From NCBI RefSeq assembly GCF_019649055.1, contig NW_026570239.1, positions 372,001-436,000 of the forward strand: a DNA stretch of 64,000 nt, read 5' to 3'. Shown piece after piece: positions 11,108 to 21,362 of the stretch (positions within the stretch are counted from its first letter, which is position 1; each line of letters starts with the position of its first letter). The notes below the pieces were generated by a model. It saw only the letters and a program-made list of their open reading frames with translations, did not search any database and had not been told where the DNA came from. Source of the stretch: Paramacrobiotus metropolitanus (Eukaryota > Tardigrada > Eutardigrada > Parachela > Macrobiotidae). The translations under genes and the position numbers were made by a program.

Positions 11108-12319
11108 GTCGGCTGGCAGTGGAAATTTGGTGTACGTGAGCCTGGAATCTTTGTTACAACGAGTAGATCACCTTAAACTGCGTGCCGTGAATAAATTCAG
11201 AATTTATAACGATTACATTGTATCGTGCATGCGGTTTGTGTTTACTATGCACGACTTGTCTGAATCGGTAGTTAACTCATTGGAAGCGCTGGTTAATAAG
11301 CATTTGAAGAAATGGTTAAATATTAATGTGTCTGCCAACTGTGATTTCTTTTATGTAACGGGGGGATGAGCGTAAAATCTCTGAAGTCTGTGTATCAACA
11401 AGCACACGCCTCCTTTGCGGCAGACGCGCTGTGCTCTAACGATGTTGTTGTTACACAGATTGCAAGTGATTGCTTAGCTTCGGCGTGCTCTAATTATGAG
11501 GCTGTTGTGGACATAGTCCAATCTTCTATTGAAGCCGGTAGGCAGCGGGGGGTAAACAAATCAGCAATCAGAAAGTTGGTTAACAAGAAAGTGAAGCAGC
11601 ATATATCGGCATCGAGAGAGACTCGGATAGAGGGGTTGATACAGCAGGGAGCGTGGCAGGAGATTGTGAAAGCCGAGATTGTAGATGCACCGTGGAAATC
11701 AGTGCTTCACGATTTGTCTGAGAATGTTGTAACTTTTATGATTTAATCGGCTCTTAACATTTCACCTTCCTTTACTAATTTACTTAAATGGGGCAAAATT
11801 GTCTCAGCGAAGTGTGACTTGTGTGGGACTGATAAAGGAACTCTCTGTCATATCCTCAATAACTGTTCCGTGTCTCTAAACAGCCATCGCTACACCTGGC
11901 GCCATAATAGCATTGTCCAGGCAATCTTTCGATTTCTCACCCGTGTGGCTGATAAAAATAAATGGGAAATTCTGTCTGACCTAAATTCGGGGAACTACGA
12001 TAGTCATAATAATACAGTCCCTTTTGATGTTCTTCCTACCTCTCTGTGCCCTGACCTGTGTTGTGTTAACCGCGGGGAGAAGCGTATCATTTTTGCTGAG
12101 GTAACCATTCCCTTTGAAACGGTACAAGGGTTTGCCAAAGCGGAGTCCAGAAAGCGCAGCCGTTACGCCTCCCTGGTAGAACAACTAACCAGTGCCGGAT
12201 GGCAGACCGACTACTGGTTCAAGGGGAATGGTTGCCCGTACTGCCTTGGCAAGCACCAACAAAATAGCCACCACTATCCGGCAAACAGCGAAGATGTACC
12301 AAACGGATCAGCTGTTTAA
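11022..12319 (+). pseudogene. 3' half of a non-LTR retrotransposon RT protein
   Basis: Three collinear open segments make up the C-terminal region of a LINE-type polyprotein. The segment 11022-11369 has the thumb-like LRAVNKFRIYNDYIVSCMRF and LVNKHLKKWL. The segment 11366-11746 is in another frame, so an indel lies near 11366. A single TAA at 11744-11746 then interrupts a frame that continues unbroken to 12319. The last part has a zinc knuckle CDLCGTDKGTLCHILNNC, the helix RYTWRHNSIV and a PD...EVTIPFE nuclease-like core. AATAAA is at 12375-12380. The element is truncated at its 5' end and inactive, and it belongs to a different lineage from the copies at 8308-10528. Confidence 0.8.
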
Positions 12320-12429
12320 AAATTTAAAAATTATTTCTCTGCTTTGCTCTTATGTTATTTTCCTAAACAAATCTAATAAAGACTGGAGTCTACCACGCCC
12401 GAATAACTTGTTTTCTGTCAGTGCACGTT

Positions 12430-12855
12430 AGTCGTTCTTGCTTGCCGGTCGATCTCAGCACGATCGTCAATGATGCTGTTATTTTCCTCCGTTCTGTGTC
12501 CCCGATGGTTGTTGTTATGACATGATGTTCCGTTACAATTTACCTTGTTGCGATATAGGAAAGTAAGCTATGTAAAGTTGCAGAAAGAACATGACATTTT
12601 CCTTCAAAGTTTAGTCTCTCCATGCTTTCCCATTTACTCCATTTTCTTTTGGAAAACTTAATCAAAATTTTGTTTAAAAATTTATTTCTATGTTAACTGT
12701 ACTTCGGAGGTTTTGGGTTTTAATGCCGGGAGACTAGACGCATGTAAGTAAAGACAACTACATAAGTAAATCGGTAATGAGTTTCTACTTTTATAGGGAT
12801 AATACCCTGTCCTGTTCTTTTGTGCTGCTATAGGTTCCTCGTTATGTAAGTATGG
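12430..12855. other. Spacer before the Polinton-derived repeat
   Basis: AT-rich sequence with no gene seen. It ends where homology to the Polinton inner terminal repeat begins (CAGGTGTTTATTTATACGG at 12856). Confidence 0.5.
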
Positions 12856-14008
12856 CAGGTGTTTATTTATACGGAGGCAGTTATTCTAAAGACTAAGTAG
12901 TATACCGGTCTATATGAACCAGTTTTTTTTATCCGGGGGGTCCAAATTTTAGGCCCTAGGGGATAATTAACGGTCTGTGTGTTTCTGCCCTAGGGGATAA
13001 TTAACGGCGTGTTTTTTGACCGGGAGGAATTTTAACGAGTGGAATGTTTTTTTAATATGTGATTTTGTTAAAATACGTCATGAAATAACAGACTAAATAT
13101 CGTTTCGTTAGATGGCACTGTGAAAATGACATACTGATTAGTGCATTACTTTTAATTTTTGAGTGACAAAAACAAAAAAGGAAAAAAAGGAAGCTTGATC
13201 TGTGGTCGGGTAAGTATGCTATTGCGGTGACACATGTTCCGAACGACCACGACCACTGTTCGATCTTGGCTTCCCTATTTTTTTCACTTGTACGACATGG
13301 ATCACTGAAATCAGTGATCCCTTGTAAAATCAGTGATCCCTTGTATGACATGGATCACCGAGTTCAGTGATCCCTTGTACAACACGGATCACTGAGTTCA
13401 GTGATCCCTTGTACAACACGGATCACTGAGTTCAGTGATCCCATGTACGACACGGATCACCGTTATTGGTAATCTTTCCTGGTTTTGATGACCCTTGCAA
13501 GTACGAGATTATCGGAATCGGTGATCCATGTAAGTGCAGCGGTCAATCACGTACGTAAAACACCGTAGCAACAGTACACTGTTAAGTAATCTTTAGATAA
13601 ATGAATGTGGTTTTTTGCTACGTATTTGATCTGAACGGACAATACGCATAATGGAAGTTTTATTTCATTTTGAAATTGCTGTTAAATCAATAAAAAGTTG
13701 CATTATTGTCTGTGGCGCCATCGTCAAGAAAGAACAGCTTCGTTCCGGAAAGTGGTTGCCGCTTATTGTTTTTCCGTATATGGGTCGATTCAAGAGGTAT
13801 GACCGGAGTTGATGGCTTAAAGACACTCCCAATCTTACACTGCTCCATGAAATCCGACCGTTGCGTTTTTGCTGTAATAAAAACGATGACATACGTAAGT
13901 TTCCGGTAAAATTTTCATTCAGTCAGAACCACGTATTCATCCCAGTCGTTTAACGAAATGCTGTAAAGGTCTTACCTAATATTTGAAAGGTCATATTGTT
14001 CTATTGTT
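12856..14008 (+). repeat. Extra copy of the Polinton inner terminal region, outside the element
   Basis: This 1.15-kb block is nearly identical, in inverted orientation, to 28936-30078 inside the right end. Its first part also repeats directly as 14555-15188 in the left end. It lacks the outermost 546 bp (14009-14554) present at both true ends. Its inner edge stops within the sequence matching the last codons of exon 1 of the gene at 28760. The next base begins the element terminus AGCATAGG. It may be a fragment of a second Polinton or a product of recombination or gene conversion between ends. Confidence 0.8.
13299..13475. repeat. Palindromic GGATCAC/GTGATCC array in the stray terminal block
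   Basis: About six units of the imperfect palindrome GGATCACTGA...TCAGTGATCC, spaced by TTGTACAACAC-type linkers, form a short tandem array. The same motif occurs in both terminal repeats and in the central array at 20905. Confidence 0.85.
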
Positions 14009-15188
14009 AGCATAGGCGTCTACGAGAAAATCCAATCAAAGCTGAACCTTTTGGTTTGGTTTTCGTCGTTCGAACAACTGATTCGTTCTGGTAGATAGAA
14101 AAAGTTTGGGCGGTCAGGACTGTATGGGTATGGGTGGTTATATCTGACCCGCCGTTGAGATAAACAAAAAAGAGAAAAGCCCAGCGGAAATGGGCGTCCT
14201 ACGTGGTTACCGCCAGAATATGTGGGCAACCACATATTCTGGCGGTAACAATACAGGAGTTCACGCGACGCGCATAGTTAGCAATGTATGTCCCCGTATT
14301 CAAGGCTCGATTTAAAGTACCGTAATAAGTAATAACATTAATAAGTAATTACATCACGTAATAAGTAAATACATTGAGAGCGCAGCGCGAGCGCATGAGA
14401 GCGCAGCTGATCCCGACGAATGAAGTTTATAATAATTAGTAATCACAGCGCAAAAATGTTCGGAAATATTGTGCCAGTGCACTGAAATGCATTTATTTCA
14501 GTCGGTCGTGGTTGTTCATATAGCTACCACCCGCCAAAAAGGCTGTTAATTTGTCAGGTGTTTATTTATACGGAGGCAGTTATTCTAAAGACTAAGTAGT
14601 ATACCGGTCTATATGAACCAGTTTTTTTTATCCGGGGGGTCCAAATTTTAGGCCCTAGGGGATAATTAACGGTCTGTGTGTTTCTGCCCTAGGGGATAAT
14701 TAACGGCGTGTTTTTTGACCGGGAGGAATTTTAACGAGTGGAATGTTTTTTTAATATGTGATTTTGTTAAAATACGTCATGAAATTGCAGACTAAATATC
14801 GTTTCGTTAGATGGCACTGTGAAAATGACATACTGATTAGTGCATTACTTTTAATTTTTGAGTGACAAAAACAAAAAAGGAAAAAAAGGAAGCTTGATCT
14901 GTGGTCGGGTAAGTATGCTATTGCGGTGACACATGTTCCAAACGACCACGACCACTGTTCGATCTTGGCTTCCCTATTTTTTTCACCTGTACGACATGGA
15001 TCACTGATTTCAGTGATCCCTTGTATGACATGGATTACCAAGTTCAGTGATCCCTTGTACAACACGGATCACCGTTATTGGTAATCTTTCCTGGTTTTGA
15101 TGACCCTTGCAAGTACGAGATTATCGGAATCGGTGATCCATGTAAGTGCAGCGGTCAATCACGTACGTACAACACCGTAGCAACAGTA
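14009..15188 (+). repeat. Left terminal inverted repeat of the Polinton
   Basis: About 1.18 kb matching 29363-30624 in reverse complement. It consists of an outer 546-bp segment with a perfect 20-bp-arm hairpin and an inner segment from 14555 that carries palindromic repeats. The two ends differ mainly in the number of palindromic units, so the left is slightly shorter. Confidence 0.9.
14206..14249. repeat. Perfect hairpin in the left Polinton end
   Basis: Arms 14206-14225 and 14230-14249 are exact reverse complements (20 bp each, starting GTTACCGCCAGAATATG) with the 4-base loop GCAA. The counterpart is at 30384-30427. A protein-binding or replication structure is possible. Confidence 0.9.
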
Positions 15189-15338
15189 TGAAGGATCACC
15201 GGAATCGGTGATCCCTGCGGGATCATTGAACTTTGGATGGATCATCGAGTTCGGTGATTCCTCTGGCATAACACATAACCGTGTACGTACGACGCCGTAG
15301 CAACAGTACATACGTAAGATGATCGAGATCGGTGATCC
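14998..15338. repeat. Palindromic GATCAC array upstream of the polymerase gene
   Basis: Irregularly spaced units at about 14998, 15034, 15065, 15191, 15238 and 15318 share the GGATCAC...GTGATCC palindrome seen in the other arrays. The last unit ends 7 bp before the TATA box at 15346, so a regulatory role for the polymerase promoter is plausible. Confidence 0.8.
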
Positions 15339-15345
15339 CTCTAAG

Positions 15346-15354
15346 TATATAAAG
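15346..15354 (+). promoter_or_regulatory. TATA box of the Polinton polymerase gene
   Basis: TATATAAAG lies 120 bp before the ATG at 15474 and immediately after the last palindromic unit. Its sequence is identical to the TATA box of the host-type gene at 2010. Confidence 0.7.
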
Positions 15355-15473
15355 CAGGTAGATTTTCATACTGAATTTCAGTCTAAACTTATTTCGCCAC
15401 ATTCTAAGTAAATTTTTTGGCTCATCAATCGCACAGGTTAAATTTGTGCAAATCGGTTCGCTGTTATCGTATT

Positions 15474-18400
15474 ATGGATTTCTGGAGGAAGCGACAACGG
15501 CAGGAAGAAGAACCAGAAACCTCGAAGCGACAACGGGAAGAGACTGAAGCAGCAACATCAAATGACCAAGCGAATACGGAAACAGGTAAATTTCTGAAAA
15601 ATAATCTCAAGTACCTGATTATTTTTAAAAAATATTTATTTTTAAAATCCGTGCATTTGCGTTTTGATAATGTTGTTGAACACATAAAACACTGAGTTAA
15701 AGATAACAAAAAAAAAGAATTTACGCAGATTCATTGGATGCCGCCTTCGAAAATATTATTGATCATATCCACATCGAAGGAGCCGGCTCAAAAATTTAGA
15801 AAAAATTTGGTTTGCATTCGAAATGTTCTTCAATCAAGGTAAACCGCAGCTACGTTTTTCAAATCTTTAGAACAAGTCTGAAATTATTTGCGAATGGTAA
15901 GATAATATTTTCAGGCTTTCGATTTGGAAACCCTTCCTTTTGCAATAGTTCCGATGGCTCTGACGTTGATATTGCAACATGTATTGGACTATGTGTTAGA
16001 AGGTGTGCATCCTGAAGAGATGGTGCGAGTGCGAATCGATTCAAAGTCTCTGAACTACCCAATTTGGACACCACCGATACAAAGATCACAACTTACGGTG
16101 CGCCGATGGATGGCGGAAGTAGCAAGGGTGCTCAACTCTTACGAAGAATTCAGCATGGACAAACACTTTGAAGTACTGGTGCAACACACTGAAATTCCTA
16201 GAGGCAGCTGTGTCCGTGACGTTCCTATATTACTGAAAAAGAGGCTCCAAAGAATGAGATCCGTCATAACGATAACGAATTCCGATTCGATTTGTCTTGC
16301 TAGAGCTTTAGTTGTTGGAAAGGCTTATGCTGACGGTGACAAACTGCTGTGCCGAAAAATACGACGCGGAGGAAAGCTTCAAACGAAAGAAGCAAAGGAC
16401 TTGATACAAAATGCTGGACTGGACGAAAGAGAGTACACAATAACGGATGTTCCATTTTTCCAGCAAGCGCTTGCAACGTACCAAATTATCATTGTGAGTG
16501 TTGACCATGCCAACAGGATAGTTTAAAGTGGACCTCAGCAGAATAAACGCATAGTTTTGCTGCATCACAATCATCACTTTGACTTACTCAATTCGTTGCC
16601 AGCATTTTTTCAAAACAGCTATTGGTGTTACGCTTGCAACAAAGGCTTCAATGAAAGAGCTGATCATCGTTGTGAATCAATTTGCCACTCATGCTTGCGT
16701 TCCGAATGTGAGGTGGATAGAAGAAACATCATCCAGTGCCCAGACTGCCATCGCAAATTTTTTGATTCCGGTTGTTTCGCCGAGCATAAGGTTGCCTCTA
16801 CCCCCACACAGAAGCAACGGAAAAGCATTTGCCAGACAATTTTTATTTGCCAGCAGTGCCTTCGTGTGGTATCAAACAGGAATCGCAAAGGTACCGATCA
16901 ACATCAATACGGAGAAGTATATTGTCAAACGTGCAAGGTCCACGAACTACCCGAGTCTCATAAATGTTTTATGAAGCCTCACAAAGTAACCGAAGAGGAA
17001 CTAGAAGAGCACAAGAGTGCTAGCTTTCTGTATTTTGATTTGGAGACATATGTGTCAGAAAACAGCGAACTGGTGCCTAACCTTGCGGTAAGTGCAGCTA
17101 AATTTAAAAAACATTCACAATTCGTTACAATTCACAATTCAATTTTAACACAGTTCATTTGTATTTTTTCTATTAGGTTGTGCAGGACGACGAAGGACAC
17201 GAATGGATTTTTCCGGAAGAAGGTAGTCCTTTAGGCGGTAACGTTACTGACCAACTGTGTACGTTTTTATTCAATGAGCGACACAGAGATCACTACATCA
17301 TCGCCCATAATTTCAAGGTAACATCATTTCCGAAAGATTACGGTTGAGTTAACACATTCGGTTTTAGGGATTTGATGGCTATTTTATTTTGCGTTGGTTA
17401 CTGGAAAACGGAATAGTCCCAAAAGTTATTATGAACGGTGGAAAGATTCTGCAAATGGATGTGTCGGAATTCAGTATTCGCTTCCGGGACAGCTTCAACT
17501 ACAATCCGCAAAGCCTTGCAAAATGGCCAGCAACCTTCGGCATTCGGGATATTGGAAAAGGCACATTTCCGCACCGATTCAATCGTAGAGAAAACTGGGA
17601 CAAGATTCTTCCTTTTCCGCAGCCAGAAGAGTACGGATTTTCATGTATGAACAGAAAGGCGAAGGAGTCATTTATGTCTTGGTATGCTACGGAAGCGAAA
17701 GAAAAAGGTTACCTTTTCGACTTCCGGAAAGAGATTGAAGAGTATTGTCGCATGGATGTGACAGTATTACGCACGTGCTGCCAACAGTTCCGCCGTCTAT
17801 TCCAAGAAATCAGCAACGGATTGTGCCCTTTTGTTTCAGCTATGACGATTGCTGGTGTATGTAATCGGTATTGGAAGTCTTTTATTCTTAAACCAGAACA
17901 GATTGGCCTTCTTCCACAACGTTTACATGCAAGAAATCGGAATCAGTCAGAAATCGCAAAGAAATGGTTAGCGTGGATAGAAAAAGAAGAGGAGTGCATT
18001 TTGGAATCGGCACTGACTGGATCTGAACACCAGATTGGACCGTTTTTCGTTGACGGATACCGCGCCGATATCAATCATGTTTACGAATTTTACGGCTGTT
18101 GGTACCACGGGTGCCCTCAGTGTGAAGCTCCTGAAACCATACATCCTTTCCGGAACATTCCAATGTCGGAAATATACAACGAAACTCTGGAACGGGAGAA
18201 GTATATTCGCAGCCAGGGATACGGTGTGACCACAATATGGGAACATGAATTTGCAGATCAGGTAAAGTCGGATCCCGAACTGCGATCGTTTGTTCAGAAA
18301 CTTTCGTTTATTGCTCCTCTGGATCCACGAGATGCATTCTACGGTGGTCGTACAAATGCCGTCAAGCTTTTCCACCAGATATCCGGTGACGAAACAATAA

Positions 18401-19839
18401 GTTATTATGACGTCAACAGCGAATACCCGTACGTCAACAAAAACAAACGATACCCCATTGGTCACCCCACAATAATTACCAAAGATTTTGAAGATATTGG
18501 AAATTATTTTGGTATTGCCTTGTGTCAAGTGCTTCCACCTGGGGACTTGAAATTGCCAGTACTACCATATCGCTCGGGTGGTAAGTTAACGTTTCCTTTG
18601 TGCCGGACATGTGTGGACAAGTACCAAAACATCAAGTGTCAGCACACCGATGAAGAGCGCGCTTTAACGGGAGCCTGGTGTACACCGGAAATAAACAAAG
18701 CTGTGAAGCGCGGATATGTAGTTCAAAAGATTCACGAAGTCTGGCATTTTGAGCAGTACGAGGACCGTCTTTTTGAAAAGTATATCAACCAGTTTTTGAA
18801 GATCAAAACGGAAGCAAGCGGTTGGCCTGCTCACGTCCACACCGAAGATGAAAAACAGCAATACATTCAGGATTTTAAACAGCATGAGAAGGTTGAACTG
18901 GATTATGATAAAATTACTCCAAATGCTGGACTGCGTTCACTGTCGAAACTGTGTTTAAACAGGTTAGTTTATACAAAATACACAGGCATCAAATTATGAA
19001 AATTCACAAGTATTACATTATCTTTCCTTTTTATAGTTTCTGGGGACGTCTGGGAATGCAAGAAAACAAACTCAGCACTGCCTATATTACCGAACCGGAA
19101 AAGTTTTACGACATGTTGTTGTCTGGAAAGTATCACGTGCATTCTTGGGACATGTTCTCGGAGGATGTTGTGCAGTTGACATACACCAAATAAAGCGGTT
19201 TCGTGGATCGTAATCCGAACACCAATGTCATCTTAGCGGCGTAAGAATTATTACTTTCATTTGTTTCGGTTTTACCATTGGGTGCAATTTACAGGTTTAC
19301 AACTTGCTGGGCACGACTCCATTTGTACAAATTTATGGACATGGTCGGGGATCAGTTGTTGTACTTTGATACAGGTACAATATAACTATGGTTTTGTTAT
19401 CCGCTTTTTTTATTCTGCTTTTCAAAAAACAGATTCAATTTTCTTTGTGACGAAACCCGGATTGGTTGACCCCCCAACGGGCTGCTTCCTTGGCGAACTT
19501 ACCAATGAATTAAAACCAGGACAGCATATTGTGCAGTTCATCAGTTTGGGAGCCAAGACTTACGCGTACGTTACTAATTATGGTGATACTGTGGTGAAAG
19601 TAAAAGGATTCACTTTGAATGGCCAAACTAGTGAGCAAATTAATTTTAGTAAAATGCTGGAAATGTTGGAGAACCGTGATAAAGTTGATATACAGTATCC
19701 CGACATTCTGAAGCGCGTAAAGAAGGATTTAACAATTTGTAGCGCAAGCATGCAAAAACGGTTTCAAGTGACGTATGACAAACGTCGTATTGTGGATAAT
19801 GAGTACAATACACTTCCGTACGGTTTCAAGTTGTTATGA
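15474..19839 (+). pseudogene. Protein-primed DNA polymerase B (pPolB) of the Polinton, interrupted
   Basis: Family B polymerase that replicates the element from a terminal protein. The exon model is 15474-15585, 15729-15838, 15915-17087, 17177-17317, 17368-18962, 19037-19240, 19295-19374 and 19433-19839, all with GT-AG introns of 50-143 bp in compatible phase. In order it has a Cys-rich zinc region (16620-16970), ExoI DLE at 17037-17045, ExoII HNFKGFD across the 17317/17368 junction, ExoIII YxxxD at 17743-17757, motif A DVNSEYP at 18409, motif B KLCLNSFWG across 18962/19037, and motif C FDTDS across 19374/19433. In-frame stops occur at 15797 (TAG, within the less certain N-terminal exons), 16524 (TAA) and 19191 (TAA), the last two inside conserved stretches. 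Splice sites and other motifs are intact, so inactivation is recent. It ends tail to tail with the TBP-like gene, overlapping 14 bp. Confidence 0.92.
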
Positions 19840-20359
19840 ATTTATTAAACTTTTTGATCATGGTTTCAATCTGTTCCACAGCAGCTGACAAATCAGTATA
19901 AGACTTCAAACCTAGAAAGTTACATTTACCAGATGGAAACAAAACAGCACGACCAACACAAAGTTTAACGGCAAGACCGCTAAACAATTCCGGTGTATAC
20001 TCAAGTTTAAAGTACTCGCTAAATTTCTCAATATGAACACGTTCAGGAAATGTGTGGTTAGCTACAATATTAACAATTCGGTACCCGGTAATAACGCATG
20101 GAAATCCGAACCTCCTTAGCATTCCAACAAACAACTCCAGTATTTCCTTCGCTTGTTCTTCGGATCGCTCTCCATTTACAGTGATTTTGCCATTGCGATA
20201 TAATTGGCAGTGTGCTTTGACTGGTTGGAGAACACGAATCAGTAGTCCAGAAAACCGTTGAGGAATATACTGCGCCATTGGTAGAAGTTTTTCAGTTTTC
20301 CAAAGATCCAGGGTAGTGTTTAAGTCCGCAACGGCAACAACATTGGTGATTCTGGGCAT
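19826..20359 (-). CDS. TATA-binding-protein-like protein encoded by the Polinton
   Basis: The ATG at 20359 gives 177 residues, the length of the TBP core alone. Both imperfect repeats of the TBP saddle are recognisable. Repeat 1 has N6-V-V, then YIPQRFSGLLIRV (31-43) and YRNGKITVNGERSEEQ (54-69). Repeat 2 has RIVNIV (94-99), then YTPELFSGL (121-129) and FPSGKCNFLG (141-150). N6 and N97 match the minor-groove Asn pair, and F36, F126 and F141 match three of the four DNA-intercalating Phe; the fourth site is Tyr54. The separation of the two half-sites (90-91 residues) equals that in eukaryotic TBP. The N-terminal tail of host TBP is absent. It overlaps the 3' end of the upstream exonuclease-like gene by 68 bp in another frame and overlaps the polymerase tail by 14 bp. 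I infer a DNA-binding initiation factor for element promoters. Confidence 0.85.
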   Translation of the reverse strand: MPRITNVVAVADLNTTLDLWKTEKLLPMAQYIPQRFSGLLIRVLQPVKAHCQLYRNGKITVNGERSEEQAKEILELFVGMLRRFGFPCVITGYRIVNIVANHTFPERVHIEKFSEYFKLEYTPELFSGLAVKLCVGRAVLFPSGKCNFLGLKSYTDLSAAVEQIETMIKKFNKFITT

Positions 20360-20795
20360 CACAGTGATACCACAATGCGAACCGAACAGCTTTGCGGATG
20401 GTCAACACAGGGAGCGAGGTGAGTTTATGATATGGTGGACAGCCCAGAGATTCGAGGTTTCTCACTTCCGGTAGAAACTGCTCAAGCAGTCGGCACTTCT
20501 CAAGGCCTTTGGCAAAAAATCGCACTTGGCTGAGTCGTCCGATTCTTTGAAAAATGTCCTCCAAGGCACACGTTACCTGATTGTGTCGGTACTTTCCTTC
20601 TGTATGCCACAAGAGACCGTGCGAGTGTCGAGCTTGACTTTTCAGCGCGGGGATGTGCTTGCTGGCGAATCGTGGAAGGGAGAAGGTGTACAGGTTTTGT
20701 TCATCTTTGTCCCGACAGTAGAAAGCCAGCTGTTTGATGTACTTGGTGTCATTGATAACGAACCAATCGGTATCCAGTATGCATGGTACTGCCAT
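20292..20795 (-). CDS. RNase H-fold exonuclease-like protein of the Polinton
   Basis: The ATG at 20795 gives 167 residues. DTDWFVIND near the N-terminus could be a DEDD-type first acidic motif. HSHGLLWHTEGK, then FAKGLEKCRLLEQFL and VRNLESLGCP, resemble a domain (YVKG.EK...L...V.dLe.lGcP) that recurs in arthropod and other invertebrate Maverick-associated ORFs. The usual C-terminal C..H cluster is not clear. The last 22 or so codons overlap the TBP-like ORF in another frame and may not be native; an intron or frameshift could join the two. No promoter is obvious, but the palindromic array at 20905 lies just upstream and is shared with the divergent PC4-like gene. Function is tentative. Confidence 0.55.
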   Translation of the reverse strand: MAVPCILDTDWFVINDTKYIKQLAFYCRDKDEQNLYTFSLPRFASKHIPALKSQARHSHGLLWHTEGKYRHNQVTCALEDIFQRIGRLSQVRFFAKGLEKCRLLEQFLPEVRNLESLGCPPYHKLTSLPVLTIRKAVRFALWYHCDAQNHQCCCRCGLKHYPGSLEN

Positions 20796-20904
20796 TTCCT
20801 CTACCGCAATACTGGTCTAAATTCCAGTTAACTGATAACGTACAATACTGTGGTTAGAGTCAAGTACGCGAATGTACTGAAAACCGCGTATTTGTACTAA
20901 GAAG

Positions 20905-21262
20905 AGGATCACTGAAGTCGGTGATCCATATCGTACAAGGGATCACCGAGTTCAGTGATCCCAATCGTACAAGGGATCACCGAGTTCAGTGATCCCTATC
21001 GTACATGGGATCACCGAGTTCAGTGATCCCTATCGTACATGGGATCACTGAGTTCAGTGATGCCTATCGTACAAGGGATCACCGAGTTCAGTAATCCCTA
21101 CCGTACAAGAGATCATCGAGTTCAGTGATCCCTATCGTACAAGGGATCACCGAGTTCAGTGATCCATATCGTACAAGGGATCACCGAGTTCAGTGATCCC
21201 TATCATACAAGCGATCACTCAATTCGGTGATCCAGTGCACGGATCACCGATATCGATAATCC
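20905..21262. repeat. Central array of 11 palindromic 34-bp units
   Basis: Eleven tandem units, most of them 34 bp, each hold the palindrome GGATCACCGA...TCAGTGATCC followed by a CTATCGTACAAG-type linker. The last two units are diverged. The array fills the space between the divergent exonuclease/TBP-like genes (-) and the PC4-like gene (+), with the TATA box of the latter 23 bp beyond it. Repeat spacing near three helical turns would place the sites on one face of the DNA. It could be a bidirectional enhancer or operator, or an internal replication element. Confidence 0.92.
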
Positions 21263-21285
21263 ACTAGGTGAGCACTGAAGAGCGC

Positions 21286-21294
21286 TATAAAAAG
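21286..21294 (+). promoter_or_regulatory. TATA box of the PC4-like gene
   Basis: TATAAAAAG stands 68 bp before the ATG at 21363, directly downstream of the palindromic array. Confidence 0.65.
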
Positions 21295-21362
21295 CGATGT
21301 AACCGGTAGTTTCTTAGCAAGTTGTTCTGTTTACCTCTTGTTAAAATATAATCTACATCAAC

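Noticed and set aside
15797-19193. Reassigned stop codons in the polymerase
   Set aside because: TAG and TAA occur at positions with different expected residues, and all other genes here use standard stops. Mutation is simpler.
20905-21262. CRISPR array
   Set aside because: Direct repeats of constant 34 bp with near-identical linkers and no unique spacers, inside a eukaryotic element. This is a tandem palindromic repeat, not CRISPR.
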